Below, piece by piece: positions 5,802 to 6,288 of a stretch of 6,288 bases of DNA. Each line of letters opens with the position of its first letter. Position 1 is the first letter of the stretch. Made by a program: the position numbers and the translations under genes. Source of the DNA: Halomonas sp. (GTDB lineage Bacteria > Pseudomonadota > Gammaproteobacteria > Pseudomonadales > Oleiphilaceae); contig SLIH01000056.1 in the NCBI GenBank assembly GCA_007135745.1, positions 1 through 6,288 on the forward strand, read 5' to 3'. Under the pieces are notes generated by a model that saw only the letters and a program-made list of their open reading frames with translations, was not told the origin of the DNA and ran no database searches.

Positions 5802-6288
5802 GGCGCTTCGTCCTGCTGTTCCTCGGCCTCCTCGGCGCGTCCCCGGCGGCGTTCCACCATCACGCCAAAGAGAATCCCGATTTCATAGAGTACCCACATG
5901 GGCGCGGCCAGAAGCGTCTGGGAGATAACGTCCGGCGGGGTCATGAGCATGCCGATAATAAAGCAGCCCACCACCACATAGGGCCGCTTGGCCCGCAGCG
6001 AGGCCACGTCGGTTGCCCCGGTCAGAATCAGCAGCATGGTGGCGATGGGGATCTCGAAGGCCACGCCGAAGGCAAACAGCAGCTTGAGCACAAAGTTCAG
6101 GTAACTGGTCATGTCCGTCATGACCTGGACTTCGGTTGGTCCGACCGACGTGAAAAAACCGAATACCAGCGGGAAGACCACGAAGAAGGCGAAGACAGCA
6201 CCGGCCTGACCGAAGGTGTCCCACACCACATAGACATCGGTCGAGAAGCTGCGCCAGATCACCTCATTGGCCAGCGCCATCGCCAGAA
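5798..6288 (-). CDS. tatC: Sec-independent translocase TatC, C-terminal half, with an anomalous upstream segment at the window edge
   Basis: TatC is the inner-membrane receptor of the twin-arginine translocase and recognises the RR signal peptide with TatB. From about 6202 down to the stop at 5798 the translation follows E. coli TatC from its fourth membrane helix to the end: VFAFFVVFPLVFGFF, then VQVMTDMTSYLNFV, FAFGVAFEIPIA (Glu equivalent to E170), LRAKRPYVVVG, GMLMTPPDVISQTLLA (Asp equivalent to D211) and YEIGILFG, ending in a charged Glu/Arg-rich tail. The frame remains open to the window edge. The outermost segment (about 6210-6288), however, does not give the expected helix 3 region with its VWAFxAPxLYxHER and LLFYxG signatures; it reads NEVIWRSFSTDVYVVWDTFG instead, which resembles YciB. 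The gene may be a fusion, a rearrangement or an assembly join. Its 4-base overlap with rsmE is normal for gammaproteobacteria. Start not in the window; an ATG at 6280 exists but would not make a functional TatC. Confidence 0.8.
   Translation of the reverse strand, partial: LAMALANEVIWRSFSTDVYVVWDTFGQAGAVFAFFVVFPLVFGFFTSVGPTEVQVMTDMTSYLNFVLKLLFAFGVAFEIPIATMLLILTGATDVASLRAKRPYVVVGCFIIGMLMTPPDVISQTLLAAPMWVLYEIGILFGVMVERRRGRAEEAEEQQDEAP
6207..6288 (-). other. YciB/IspZ-like membrane segment fused in frame to TatC (possible chimeric junction)
   Basis: The minus-strand frame that continues into TatC reads LANEVIWRSFSTDVYVVWDTFG here. From memory, YciB (inner-membrane septation protein A) of alphaproteobacteria has an NExVWRxxSTDxWVxFKxFG stretch at the matching place near its C-terminus. 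TatC has nothing like this before its FAYFVVFPL helix. I checked the other two minus frames for a hidden TatC upstream part and found stop codons and no TatC signatures, so a simple frameshift does not explain it. Only about 80 bases are visible, so the assignment rests on one short motif. Confidence 0.5.

Noticed and set aside
6190..6288. Simple frameshift explaining the odd upstream end of TatC
   Set aside because: The other two minus-strand frames contain early stops and none of the expected TatC helix 3 or loop signatures.

Overview
The window looks like chromosomal DNA from a high-GC gammaproteobacterium. The evidence is a tatC-rsmE gene order, a PF12625-type AraC/OruR-like regulator, and proteins of proteobacterial character. 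No species call can be made from the sequence alone. Coding density is very high: no gap reaches 300 bases, and the two longest gaps are about 111 and 91 bases. I see no tRNA, rRNA, CRISPR array, insertion sequence or phage gene.

Layout from left to right. (1) Bases 1-504, minus strand: the N-terminal 168 residues of a GAF-domain sensor protein that runs off the left edge. (2) Bases 596-3905, minus strand: a tight three-gene operon read right to left. It begins with a degenerate acyl-CoA dehydrogenase-like protein (3905-2802), followed with an ATGA overlap by a full acyl-CoA dehydrogenase (2805-1417), then by an acetoacetate-decarboxylase-superfamily protein (1405-596) whose Shine-Dalgarno overlaps the previous stop codon. 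(3) Bases 3906-4016: a divergent control region with an A/T-rich core and a 14-base near-palindrome. (4) Bases 4017-5078, plus strand: an AraC-family regulator, the obvious candidate to control the operon. (5) Bases 5082-5801, minus strand: rsmE, the 16S rRNA m3U1498 methyltransferase, convergent with the regulator (3-base gap). (6) Bases 5798-6288, minus strand: the C-terminal half of TatC, overlapping rsmE by GTGA. Its outermost ~80 bases do not read as TatC and resemble a YciB/IspZ septation-protein helix.

The most interesting part is the operon. The two acyl-CoA dehydrogenase paralogs carry complementary halves of the family's conserved motifs. The downstream protein keeps the flavin-domain TEPGGGSD segment and the catalytic glutamate but has lost the Q-x-x-G-G-x-G adenosine-site motif. 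The upstream protein keeps that motif but has a histidine in place of the catalytic glutamate and no recognisable flavin-domain motif. This is what an obligate heteromeric (alpha2beta2) acyl-CoA dehydrogenase with half the usual number of FAD sites would look like, as known from mycobacterial steroid-degrading FadE pairs. With the Schiff-base-lysine family enzyme behind it, the operon probably handles an unusual acyl-CoA or keto-acid substrate sensed through the AraC regulator. The substrate cannot be read from the sequence.
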